64,000 bases of DNA from Posidonia oceanica (Eukaryota > Streptophyta > Magnoliopsida > Alismatales > Posidoniaceae), in the NCBI GenBank assembly GCA_037176725.1, contig JAZBRS010000026.1:104949501-105013500 (forward strand), read 5' to 3'. Made by a program: the position numbers and the translations under genes. Below are positions 31,270 through 42,241 of the stretch, piece after piece. A model generated the notes under the pieces. That model saw nothing but the letters and a program-made list of their open reading frames with translations. It was not told the DNA's origin and searched no databases. The stretch's first letter is position 1. Each line of letters begins with the position of its first letter.

Positions 31270-33975
31270 TGTGATCGTCCCGCGCTCGGCCACGACGGCT
31301 CTCGCACCGCTACCAAAGCTCGCGATGTGATCGTGCCATGAGAGAAGGGGGAAGCCACGGTCAGCAATGAATCTGGAGAGAAAACTCAACTCGAAAACAC
31401 CAGGAAAACGGGCAAACAATGCAAAGGAAAATAAATAACAGACAAGGAGTCACCACCTAATCTATTAAAATGGGAAGACTAGGAAACCCGTATGACAACA
31501 CGTGAGAAAACTCAAGCAATATGAAAACATGCCAATCTAGTCCAAATGTATATGACACAAGGTCAATGCGGTCCAGAGAAAGGGTAAGGACTCCTGTTAC
31601 GTGCGGAGAAGGTGTTAGGCACCCCCGACATGCTCGAGGAATCGGTCTTTCTTGGCTTTTCTGCTCTTGTGTGGCAAATGTTGGCAAATGAATGCCGATT
31701 TATATTCGCCCTAAGGCAGTATGCAAGATGCAATTATAAACCATGCAAAGCTTAGCAAACCATGCTTAAAAACGATTGATTAAAGTCAAAACATCGTAAA
31801 GAGGCGATAAACAACAAGGGGAACGAAACTAATATCAAAAACACTGAATGAAATAAGTGAAAGGCAACGACAAAGGTAGCTAAGCACACTGTCTGGATCA
31901 ATGCATGAGTCGCCGGCTAGACAGGCGGCTGTGCTTGTCACCGGTAGGGCAGGCAACAGAGGCACAAACTCTGCTCCCCACACAGCAACGATCATTGCCA
32001 CAAAAGAGGCGTAAAAGCGGTATGAAATCGAAAACTAAAGCTTAGGAATCACAGGTAACCTGCCCAACATCAAGATCAGTATAAATGCAAATCAAGTAAA
32101 CGAGGCGGCAAAGCGGCAAATGAGTAGCTCGCACTCCACTTGGACAGCAGGTCAGGTCACCACTGAGAGCAACAGCCAACCCAGTCACCACAGTGAGTGG
32201 TGCCAGGGCTGGTCACCGCTAAATCAGGCGATGCTGCCATGCGCAGTGTTCCCAAGCAGTGGCTTTCATTGCCAAAATTGAGATAGATAATCGATGTGGA
32301 AATTGAAACCAAACACACAGAATTAAAGCCAGCACATTCAGGAATAAAAGCATGCGTTCAAACTGAAAAAAGGACGAATGGGTCACGAGATATAGTGGCC
32401 TTAAGTCGGCCGAAGGGCTGACTTGAGTTGCAGCCGAATCACCGGTGAGGCCGGCGACAGACCTGCAACTCCAGTAGCTCAAACGGCCGAGTTCAAAGCC
32501 AAACCAAGAACCTAAAGCAAAGCTAAATGGAAATTTGAATATACGAACATGCAGATCTAACATCCAGGAACACAAATATATAACAATCATGCAAAATGAG
32601 ACTTTGAGTCGGCCAGAGCAGCAGCTCAAAGTCCAGCTGGCAAGCAGGGGGTGTTGCAGGTCAGGCGCCGCTCATGCTGGCAGCTGGCCTGGCAGTCCAT
32701 TCACCGGACTTCAAAGCCACAATTTGCCGCCTGAGCGAAGCCTAAAATGCTGAGGAGGATCGGGGAAGCACGACGGCGTTCCCATGAACCCAACCACACC
32801 TTCGGAGTGGAAAATGGTGACTCGAGGAGGTCCACCCACCTCCTCCACTTTGTGCCGTCGGAGCTCGCCGAACTCCAGGCACAAAGGCGGCCGAAGGCTC
32901 GTGGAGGCAACTGGGAAGCTTCGTGGTGTGGAGGATGCGAGGGAGCGCTCGTAGGCTAAGGAGAGAGGCTCGTGCCTCTTTCCCATCTCCATCGGCGTCT
33001 CGCCAGTGTTGCCGCGCATCGTCGGCTGTTGGGCCGGTCGAGAGCGCCAACATGCAAATTAAAGAGCTAGAAAGAAAGGGGAGATGTCCATGAAGCTTCT
33101 CGGACCCTCAAACATGCAATGTGTAGAGGATTTACCTCTATGGCTCGCCAGCGTGACGGACGGCGTTGGAGAGGATCGCCAGAGTTGAAGAAGACGATGT
33201 CGGCGAGGCTTGGAAAAGGCTCTGGATCGCTCGAAATTATACAAGAGGAGCTTGGGAAGACTCTGGGATCGCTCAATTGCTTGCTCTAGAGTGAAGTGTG
33301 GAGTCAAGTGCGTGTGAGAATGTGTGAGCGATGTTGGGTTCTGTCGGCAGTGGAAGGTTTTGTTGGATGGGTCGGCTCTGGGCGCGAGGAAGAAAGGCAC
33401 AGTGAAGAGCGTGAGAGCGGGAAGAGGGCCGAGTATTGCGGGTCAAATAAGCGGTGAGGGGGTGGAAGTAAATGCGGGCCATAGGTGAGGACGTCGAGGT
33501 CATCGAGGTAGGCGGCCGGCGGAGTCGGCGATGGGTGGTCTGTAAGTTTAGAAAAAAGGACGGAGGGCATGCCAAGTAAGTGGTTTTTGTCGGTTAGTGG
33601 GTGTAGCTAATAAGTGTGGACGAGACGGGTGGCAAGAGACGACTGGCAGCGGCCGCGCGGGATGGGCTTGGGCGATGGTCTGAGTTGTAGTTGAGTCGCC
33701 GGTAGCCGTGGCGCCAAACTCGGTCGCCACTAAGCGTGGCGACAAGTCTAGTCGCCTCTGCATGCGGCGCCTGAGCGTGCAACTCAATGGGCTGGGCTTC
33801 TATTGGGCTTGTGTTGGATTGGTGTTGTTTTAGGGTTTGGGTTGAGTTGTAAAATGGGAATGGTTAGTTTTGAATTGGTTTTGGGTAGGGTTTGGAATAG
33901 GATTCGCCATGCTATCTCCTGAGCAAGCTTCCAGAAATTCTCCAACTAAGAGTTCGTCAAAATGGGGTGTCTACA
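31270..33975 (-). repeat. 5' LTR of element B (2,706 bp)
   Basis: Minus strand from TGTAGACACCCCATTTTGAC (33975) to GATCACA (31270). It includes the conserved block (31571-31655), GGAGTCACCA (31446-31455), several degenerate 200-250 bp units centred on GTCGCC/GGCGAC and AAAGTCGGCC motifs (31890-32720), a donor-like GAG|GTAAAT (33135/33136) and a G/T-rich stretch near the 5' end (33800-33910). Confidence 0.88.
31571..31655 (-). promoter_or_regulatory. Conserved LTR block, copy in B
   Basis: AAGGACTCCTGTTACGTGCG, GGTGTTAGGCACCCCCGACA, GAGGAATCGGTCTTTCTTGG; about 300-385 bp from the LTR 3' end. Confidence 0.7.
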
Positions 33976-36610
33976 GTCGCCAACGAGACCGGCGACTTTC
34001 TGCAACTCAGACCACTGCTTGAATTTCTTCCCACCGGTCACCTCCTCCACCGCTTGGCCTGCCACCCCGTCCTCTCCCACACTTACTTTCCGCTACCTCC
34101 ACGCACTACACGCCAACGGCCACTTACTTCCCTGCCACCAGTCACCCTCTCCGTCGGCGGTCATCCCGCTCTCTCCTGAGCCACTAACTGGCCGACCTGC
34201 AGTGCCTGCTAGCCACGACCTTCACCGTCCTTTCCTACCCACACTTACTCTAGCCACTTACTCACTTGCAAGTTAGCACAGAACTCGCTCCCTCCATCGC
34301 CTCTACACCTCGCCTGCCACGTCCATCCCACTTGCTTTGACCGGTGAACAAAACCAATGCCCCCATCACTGTAACACACCACCACACCCAGAATTGATAG
34401 CCTCCCGTGAGAATTCAAGCAATCTAGAGCGTTCTCCCATCTCCCTTGTGCGTTCCTTTGCGTCCCCAAGCTTTTCCCAAGCCTCCCACACCTCGCTATT
34501 GCCATGGGAACCCATCGCCGGCCTTCTTCCCCAACTCCGGCCGTCAACTCCGATGAGCCACAGAGGTTGACTCCTCACCTCATTTGCATGCTTGAGGGTC
34601 CAGGAACGTTCCCGGACCTCCTCCCTTCACGGCTGTGCTATCCGACCATCCCCTTGTGCTATCGGCCGTGCCAACGGCCGATAACGCGTGGCAACGCTGA
34701 CCAACGGCCGGCGGAGGTGGGAAAGAGGCACCTGTCTCTTTTCTCAGCCCGCGAGCACTCCCACGTCTCCTCCTCGTTCCCTCGATGCTTCCTGGCCAAC
34801 TTGTTGGGTCGTTGGCCGCTCACACGGCCGGCCTCGGACGAGCTCCAACGATGGAAAGAGGAGAAGGTGGGTGGAGTGCTCCAAGCTGCCATTTTCCACA
34901 CCGAAGGTGTGGCTAGGTTCGTGGGAATATCGTCAACGTTCTCCTGGAGCAAGCAGTTCACCGTTGAAGTCCGTTCATCGGACTGCCAGATCAGCCGCTG
35001 CTGCAAGTGGCGACTGACTTGCAACTTTGAACTGTCGTCAGCCGATCTTCGGGCCGACGCTCCGAGTGATCCAGGCCACCATTTTGCTTTTTCTTGTATG
35101 TCTGTGATTGTGGATGTATGCATTTTAATGTCATATACTTGGTTGCTTGCTTTGCATCGCGTGCGGTGCGAGATTTGGCTCCAAAGTCTGTTGTTCGGAC
35201 TGCCTGATTGCAGAGGTGTCGCCAGTTCCACCGGCGACTAACCTGCAACTTTGGCAATCCACCGACCGGACTTTGAGCCGGTGTATCTCATTACTCAAGC
35301 CTTTGTTTTAAGTGATTTTTGTTTCCTTGTAATCGTGGTTGATCGCTCTACCGCTTTGCATCTTTAGTTTTCAATCTTGCATGGCTTTGGGTGTGAGATT
35401 TGGTCATGAAGTTCGGTCCTGGACTACCAGTTGAGCCGCCGCTCACACCGGTGACTCGACTGTATTTTCAACAGTCCACCAACTAGACTTTAGGCCGTCG
35501 TATCTCGTTACCCATATTTCCATTTTACAAAGTGATTGCATAGTTTTAATCGTAGGTATGCCATCTTTAATTCTGCATGCTTGGTTTCCTGTTTTGCAAA
35601 GTCTACATAGCTTGTTTTTGGCAGCAAAGGCTACTGCTTGGGAGTACTGTGCATGGCCTTGTCGCTTGGGAGCACGGCGATTTGTTCAGGCACCTCTCAC
35701 AGTGGCGACCTGGTCAGCTGCTGCTCTCAGCGGCGACCCACGTTGCAGTCCAGGCAATGGCTGTGCCGCTTGCTTGCCGCTTTCTTGCTTTGTTGATCGA
35801 CTCGCTTTAATGCCATTTTTTTATCTTAGAGATGCTATCTTTATTGTTATGTCGCTAGTTTTGTCTTTCGTACAATTTTCTTAGCTTTCCTCGGTGATGA
35901 TTGCCACTGTGTTGGTAGTAGGAGATGTGCTCCATGTCACCTATTCTACCGGCGACAGGCACTACTGCCGCTCAGGCCGGCAACTCTCGCAGTGATCCAG
36001 GCAGTAGGCATAGCCACTCCCACTGTCGCCTCTTTGTTTTGTTCGATTCCTTTGGTTTTAGTTTCACTTTCCTCGTTCGTCTATCGCTTATTTTCGATGC
36101 TTTAACTTTAGTTAATTGCTTTTAAACAAGGTTTGCTAAGCTTTGCATGGTTTATAATTGCATATTGCATACCGCCTTAGGGCGAATATAAATCGGCATT
36201 CATTTGCCAACATTTGCCACACAATAGCAAATCAGTTAAGAAAGACTGATTCCTCGAGTGTGTCGGGGGTGCCTAACACCTTCCCCGCACGTAATAGGAG
36301 TCCTTACCCTTTCTTTGAACCGCATTAACTCTGTGTCACACATTTGGATTGGATTTTGCAAGCTTTTGAAATGCATAAGTTTTCTTTGCATGTTCCTTAT
36401 ATGGTTTTCTTAGTTTTTCCATTTTAATAAATTAGGTAGTGACTCCTTGTCTTTTCTTTTATTTTCCTTTTGCGTTTGCCTTTGCTTTTTTCGGTGTTTT
36501 CGAGTCGAATATCCCTCCTCAGATCCACCCGCTAATAGTGGCCTACTATCGGTCGGTGCACGCGAGCTTTGGCATCGTGCATGGACACGTCAATTTTCAG
36601 GATTACTACA
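33976..36610 (+). repeat. LTR D (partial, plus strand), cut by element B
   Basis: The body is an inverted relative of LTR B (for example GTTTGAGGGTCC-like text at 34590, the conserved block in plus orientation at 36238-36323). It ends TGGATTACTACA-like (GGATTACTACA) at 36610, a terminus shared with LTRs I and G rather than A and B. It has tandem units of about 225-245 bp from about 34960 to 36010, each with a GTCGCC/CCGGCGAC core. The 5' part is missing because B inserted at 33976. It may be a solo LTR or the 3' LTR of a plus-strand element. ATATG (36611-36615) would be its TSD. Open frames here (for example 34504-35241) are unsupported. Confidence 0.7.
36238..36323 (+). promoter_or_regulatory. 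Conserved LTR block, copy in D
   Basis: Plus strand AAGACTGATTCCTCGAGTGT, GTGCCTAACACCTTCCCCGC, ACGTAATAGGAGTCCTTACC; about 290-370 bp before the LTR 3' end. Confidence 0.7.
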
Positions 36611-38753
36611 ATATGCAACATGCATTTATAAACTATGCAAAGCTTAGCAAAACCATGCCAAAATGACTAATTAAAGTTGAAATACCATTATATGATGATA
36701 AACAAACCAGGGAAACAAAACCAAAGCACAGCGAGTCAAGTAAACGAAAAACAAGGTGGCAAACAAGGGGCTCTGTCCACTATCTGAACTCTGGCCTGAG
36801 TCGCTTGTCACCACGGTGACAATACACGTCGCCAGTATGCACGGTGACGGCATAGTTGCTCCTCACAACGGCGACAACACATGCCGCCGGTATGCGCGAC
36901 GACGGCACAAGTTGCCGCTCCCACTGGTGGCCAAAGCTACTTCAAACAGGCCAAACAACGAACTTTGGCGGCCGATTAAGCAATGTAAAACGACTGTAAA
37001 CATGCAAGCAGGCATTCACAGAGATAGACAGCATATAGGAGAATACAGTCATGCAATTATCATGCAAAATGGGTGCCTAGATCACGAGATACGCTGGCAC
37101 AAAGTCCGGCCCGGGGACTGCCAGAAGCACAGTCGAGTCGCTGCTAGAACAGGTGACGCACCTTGCAGTCCGGTGGCCGGATTTCTTCACCAAATCCTGT
37201 GCCGCCGGCGATGCTAAAAATACAACTAATGATCGGGGAAGCACGACGGCACTCCCAGGAATACAAACATATATTTAAAACCAAAAATAGACCTCGGGAT
37301 CTCTCTTCCCACCTATTAGGTTTCACTACCGGCAACCGGGAACTCCGGTGACCATGGAGAGTGCCGGGGAGCTCTTGGGCTTATGCACGACTCACCGAAG
37401 GCTTGGGGAGTCGAGACGAGGCTGAGGAAACAGACGGGAGTAAAAACGGGCCACTGGATGCCCTCCACCACCTTCTTGTCATCGACGGCCATCCATGCAC
37501 GCCATCCGACCACGAGGGAGACCGGGAGCGCACGAGAAAGCACCTGGGATGCCTGCGAGTTGCGGGGAGAATGGGGGGCAGTCCGGCGAAGCTAATCGGA
37601 GTATAAAATGAGACAGTCGAGCTTCCCCGAGGGTTCCCCTATCGTGCCGGAGTCCGCGAGCTTCACGGCCGTGTCGACGGCGGCAGGCTCATGAGCTTCA
37701 CTGGAGCACGGAGGATGCCAAAGGGGGAACACGGACAAGTCTGGCATGCAAGTGGGGTGCAAGGCAAGCTTTGGGATAGCTTGTGCCACGTGCTCAAAGG
37801 CCAGATGGCCTCACACGGGCAGCGGACATCGCTAGAGCCGAGAAAAGCTAGGTGTAAACGGCGAAATTAAATGCCAAATGACGCGGGAAAGCACGGAAAC
37901 GATCCCCCTCTCTCGAGGGACAAAACCAGATGGAGAGGAAGAGGTTACCTGAGCGGGGAGGTGATTGTCTTCTCCAGCACCGGTGAGACCAAACGGCAAC
38001 GGAACTCGAAAGGTGGCGAGTGAGAGGAACGGAACGGGCCACGGGACGCTCAGAGGGGATTCGCTCTCGCACAAGGGAAGGCTCTGGTTCGCTCGGGAGT
38101 GTGTGGAGGCTCTGGGAATTGGGTGGCATGTGTGGGAGAGTGTCGAATCCTATGGTTTTGTCGGTGAGGTCTGCACAGGGTGGCAAGGGCTTGGTCAGGC
38201 GGTGGAGTGGTCGTGACAAGAGGTATAGTGCCAGAGATGGCACAGGGAGTAAGTGGCTTGGTCAGGCAGCGAGCGGTAACGGGACGGCGTGCGAGAGCGT
38301 TGAAAGGTGGTCGATGCCAGGGAGTAAGTGGCTTGGTCGGGCAGCGAGCGATGACGGAAACGTCCAAAGATGACCACACGTGGGAAAGTTTGAGCAGGTG
38401 CCGTGTCACCTCTCAGCATAGCGACAACGCACGTCGCTGCTATAAGTGGTGACGAAACACGTCACCGCTAGGACAGGCGATAAGAGCCTCTGCAATGGAC
38501 AGGGCCTGTTCCAGGGTGTGTTGGGCTACTAATGGGCCTGGGCTTTGGTGTAAACTGGGTTTGGGTAGGTTTTAAGGTATTGGGTGGTCTTAGGGTTTAG
38601 GTTGGGGTTTGGATTAGGGTTTGGCTTAGGGTTTAGGTTGGGGTTTGAATTAAGGTTTGGCATAGGATTTAGGTTGGGGTCTGCCAAGCCACGATCCAAG
38701 CAAGCCTCCAGAGACATCCACCAACGACCAGTTGCCAAAACGAAGTGTCTACA
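36611..38753 (-). repeat. LTR C (partial, minus strand), cut by LTR D
   Basis: Its left edge aligns with B-type LTR sequence about 450 bp inside the LTR (TGCAACATGCATTTATAAACTATGCAAAGC, compared in pieces with 31720-31760), and it ends GAAGTGTCTACA at 38753 in the aRNH of element E. GTATG at 38754-38758 would be one copy of its TSD. It contains a donor-like TCAG|GTAACC (37948/37949), GTCGCC-type motifs (36790-36910, 38400-38480) and a telomere-like stretch (38550-38680). Whether C was a solo LTR or a full element cannot be seen. Confidence 0.7.
38550..38682. repeat. Degenerate telomere-like GGGTTTAGG stretch in LTR C
   Basis: Words such as TTAGGGTTTAGGTTGGGGTT occur many times without a fixed 7-bp period. 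Comparable G/T-rich tracts occur close to the 5' end of LTRs A, B, G and I, and as C/A-rich DNA in F, so this is an LTR property rather than a telomere relic. Confidence 0.6.
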
Positions 38754-39328
38754 GTATGGCACAAGCTTTGAATCCTTCGTCTTCCAATCACCGTTCACCT
38801 GGGAGATCACTAACATTGCATCGCTGTGCACATGCAGTTTCCGTACCTCATGCTCAAGTGCGACTCTCAGTCCCAGGATGCATGCTTCATATTCTGCCTC
38901 ATTATTGGTGCATTCAAAGGTCAGCTTCCTTACAAAAGGGATCAGGTGCCCCTGCGGCATTGCTAATACTGCACCCACGCCTCGACCTTTTCTGTTGACG
39001 GCGCCGTCAAAGTACAGCTACCAATGTCGCTCATCTTCAGGATCTTTCTGCCCAAAATCCTCCATGGCGAACAGGATATCCTCATTGGGGAACTATGTCT
39101 ACAGAGGTTGATATTTGGGCAATGGGAAGTCAGCCAAGTGGTCTGCCACGGCCTGCCCCTTACCGACTTCTGGGTGACGAAGGTGATGTCATACTGAGAC
39201 AACAGGACTTGCCACTTGACACATCGGCCCACTAGTGCCGGCTTTTGGAAGAGGTACTTCAACGGATCGTGCCGACACAGAAGCATAACGGGATATGCCA
39301 TCATGTAGTGTCTCAGTCTTTGTGCAGC
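38754..39328 (-). pseudogene. RNase H C-terminal part and aRNH N-terminal part of E
   Basis: From 39328: AAQRLRHYMMAYPVMLLCRH, DPLKYLFQKPALVGRCVKWQ, SQYDITFVTQKS (end of RNase H); then, after a frameshift, MGAVLAMPQGHLIPFVRKLT, CTNNEAEYEACILGLRVALE, HSDAMLVISQVNGDWKTKDS (aRNH, with Glu and second Asp). LTR C interrupts the aRNH at GTATG 38754. Solo LTR F separates this piece from the rest of RNase H at 42242. Confidence 0.85.
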
Positions 39329-40424
39329 TGTAGACACCCCATTTTGACTGCTTGGATGATGGTGGATCCTCTTGGAAGCTCGCTTGGACCTTGGGATGGC
39401 TCTCTCTTTCTCAAACCCACCCTAAAACCTCACCAAACCCCAAAACCTTCCTAAACCCCACCTAAACCCTCCCAAAACTCCACCTAAGCCTTCCTAAGCC
39501 TTAGCCCACACCTAACCTAAGCCAAAACACCCCAAAAATAGTCTTTAACCTCCTGAGCTCATTGGACGCTAGCATTGGCCGCGTCCTACGTTGGACGTCT
39601 AACGAGTCAAGACGACCACCGCCTCTGCAGCCTCTGCCCCTGTCCACCCACACTTACTCCGCGTCCTCTCGGCCACTTACTCGCTACTCCCGGCCACCCG
39701 CTAGGCGCCAAGCCCACTCGGCCTGCCACCGCGTCATCTCCTCCCCAACGCATCTCCTGCTCTCACCACCTCTCACTGCCATGGCCGCCTGTGTCCTGCC
39801 ACCACGGTGACTTTGGCAACCTCCTGAGACGCCACGCTTACTCTCCTGACACCCACGACTTCGACAGACACCCCCAGACCCCTTTCTTCCTCCTCGGGTG
39901 TGTGCCATTTCCACGATCTTCTCTGTTGGAACCCAAGGGAGAACCCAACACACCAGAGCCCTCCACACACAACACAGCCACCTCTGAAACCTGGAGAAAC
40001 TTCTGAGAGACCCCCCTAGCCTTCCCGAATCTTCCTCCGCGCACGAGAGAAGCCATAGCAACCTCCCCTTCTGCAAGCTCGCCGCATTCCATCCAAGCTT
40101 GCCGGCGGCCATGCACAACCTGTCTGAGCCGCACACAGGTAATTCCTTCTCCTTGGTGCGCTCCTCATATCCTCCCTCACCTCAATAACGCTTCACAGCT
40201 GGGCTTCATCACTTTCCAGCCTCGTAGATGGTCGGAAACGTCTTGAATGCCGGCAGCGAGAGGGAGGAGGTGGGTGGAGCAAACCACCCACCCATTTCTA
40301 GCTTTGAATGCATGGTTATGTTCCTTATTACATGCTCATGCTTACCTGCTATTTAGCTTTCCATTTTGGATCGAGCTATGCATTGTTTTTGGCTGGGAAG
40401 ATTCCTGACGTGTTGAACACACAG

Positions 40425-41390
40425 ACTGGTGCGTCCAACGTTGGACATGCCCTGAGGCAGCGTCCAACGTTCCTGCTGGTTTTCTATTTAGTTATTTATT
40501 TTTATGTTGCCATGATCTAGATGCAATGGTTGTGTGGATCACCTTGCATGTTTCCATTTATGCTATTTACATGCTATGCTTTAATCTTGCCTAGATCTTG
40601 GCATGTTTCTCACTTCCATGTTTCAGTTTAACCTGCCTAGGTGTAGGACGCTAGAGTTCCCAGCGTCCCATGTTGGACGCTGGTACAGCTCGCATCTTAC
40701 TCTCCAATTTATCTGCTTGCATCTCGCATCTTATTGTTTACTTTATTTTGAGATGCTTGTCTAGCCCATGTGTGTGCATGTTGTTCCATGGGTTTTCTCT
40801 CAGCTTCTTGCAGGTTTACATCACTTTTCATCATCTTGCATGTTGCAGTTTGCATGTTTCTGCCTGCTGAGTGTTGGACTCAAAATACTCTAGCGTCCTA
40901 TGTTGCATGCTGTGTATTCTAGCGTCCAACACTCTGCTTAGCTTAAATCATGCTTATGCTTGCATCATGCCTTTAAATCTCTTTTTGTTGTTTATATTGA
41001 CTGCCTTGCATGATCTACATGTCTACCACTGCCATATTGCATTTGCATCGCATCTACATAGCCAACATCCATGCATCTCTTTTAAAACCAAGGCAGAGCT
41101 GTTGGACGTTGTGTTCTTCAGCTTCCAATGTTGGACGCAGGTGGTATCAGCGTCCAACGCCCTCTGTCAGTTTAAAAATCATTCTGAGCTTGCATTTGAT
41201 CTCTGAGCCTTGCGCTTTGGTCTTCTAGCATGCCTTATCTGTCCATGGTTTTTATATTGCATTAAATGCATGATTTCCAAGCTTACATGCATGTTTTCCT
41301 TCAGTTCCTCATTTCTCTGTGTTGGACGCTAGCTGTCCCAGCATCCAACATAGGACGCAGGTCATTCCTGCATCCAGCGCTTTCAGTTGG
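40425..41390. repeat. Approximately 220-bp spaced GCGTCCAACGTTGGACGC motif clusters (LTR F)
   Basis: Clusters at about 40430, 40650, 40880, 41100 and 41325, plus an outlier at 39566. Each has two or more copies of GCGTCC(A/T)A(C/T)GTTGGACGC or halves of it. The spacing is near 215-230 bp, so the LTR interior is a degenerate tandem array whose units carry a palindromic core. Confidence 0.7.
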
Positions 41391-41911
41391 CTGAATTCTG
41401 TTTTTAAGCGCTGATCTTGTTTCTGCTGTCGCTTTCCGCATTTTGTTACCTCCGACACATGCCTTGACACCCATGCATGCTATCGGACCCCTGTTTTCGA
41501 TTTTACGCCTTGCATCGCCTGCTTTCCCGTGGTTTTCCACGTCGGTTTTCTTTCCCCTTCGCATGTCATACACTTGCATCGTGTGGTTTTCACTTGTTTT
41601 ATCGTATCGGTTTTCTTTCCCCTTTGCTTGTTTTACACTTGCATCGCGTGGTTTTATCAGCGTTTTGTTTTATCGCCTGCATTTGCATTAAGGTAGTGAT
41701 GCTTACTGTCTGGAAATCTCACGAACCAGGGTTCGCCCGATTCGAAACACAGGCAGCGCTGCTGAGCACATAGGCTACACATTTAATTTCCCATGCATGG
41801 CATTCAAGCATTTAGGCATTAAAGCATTCATAGCATGGCACAGCATTCCTCGCCCCCTGGGTGTACAGTTAAAGGCAATCATTGCCGAAATTCTTGCAAA
41901 TGCGAGCGATT

Positions 41912-42003
41912 AGCCAAGAAAGACCGATTCCTAGGACGTGTCGGGGATGCCTAACACCTTCCCCGCACGTAACAGGAGTCCTTATCCTTTCTTTAGACCC
42001 GCA
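41912..42003 (+). promoter_or_regulatory. Conserved LTR block, copy in F
   Basis: AAGAAAGACCGATTCCTAGG, ATGCCTAACACCTTCCCCGC, ACGTAACAGGAGTCCTTATC; about 230-320 bp before the LTR 3' end. Confidence 0.7.
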
Positions 42004-42241
42004 ATGACCATTTTGCCCTCGTCCTTGGCACGAGTCATACATTTTTTCATAGCAATGCATTCATCTACATGTTTTCTATGCTTTCCCTGGTTTTCCTCGT
42101 CTCCCAACTTAATAGGCTAGGTGGTGACTCTGTTTTATCTTTTCTTTTGTTTTCCTTCTTCACGTCGCTATCCGTAAAGACCTTTCTCTGTCCGGACCCC
42201 CTCCAGTCTGGATTTCTACGGGATCAGGTGTTCACAGCAGC

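Larger units (their letters stand above)
8888..33975 (-). mobile_element. Element B: Tat/Ogre-type Ty3/gypsy, interrupted by copia H
   Basis: A minus-strand element, the only one here with all pol domains. Order on the minus strand: 5' LTR (33975-31270), PBS, leader, gag, protease, linker, RT N-terminal half, [copia H, 24207-13061], RT C-terminal half, RNase H, aRNH, integrase, 3' non-coding DNA, DUF7745-like ORF cut at 8888 by element A. Joining 24213 to 13060 restores a continuous RT reading frame, confirming the copia insertion point. B has stops and a gag deletion, so it is inactive. Its 3' LTR lies to the left of the window. Its right edge abuts LTR D; GTCGC at 33976-33980 would be one copy of its TSD. 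Confidence 0.88.
39329..42236 (+). mobile_element. Solo LTR F (2,908 bp) in RNase H of E
   Basis: Plus strand, TGTAGACACCCCATTTTGAC to GATCAGGTGTTCACA, flanked by a perfect duplication GCAGC (39324-39328 and 42237-42241). Removing it rejoins the RNase H frame SLVWAAQRLRHYMM. It has C/A-rich telomere-like text near its start (39420-39540), a donor-like CACAG|GTAATT (40139/40140), repeated GCGTCC...GGACGC palindromic motifs (39560-41390), the conserved block (41912-42003) and TGGTGACTC (42122-42130). No coding region. Confidence 0.93.

Noticed and set aside
34504..35241. Plus-strand 245-codon frame in LTR D
   Set aside because: Lies within tandem LTR units; no recognisable domain and no conserved frame in LTRs B or C.
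38550..38682. Possible interstitial telomere (TTTAGGG-like words)
   Set aside because: No regular 7-bp period; the same kind of G/T-rich text occurs at the start of most LTRs here, so it belongs to the LTR.
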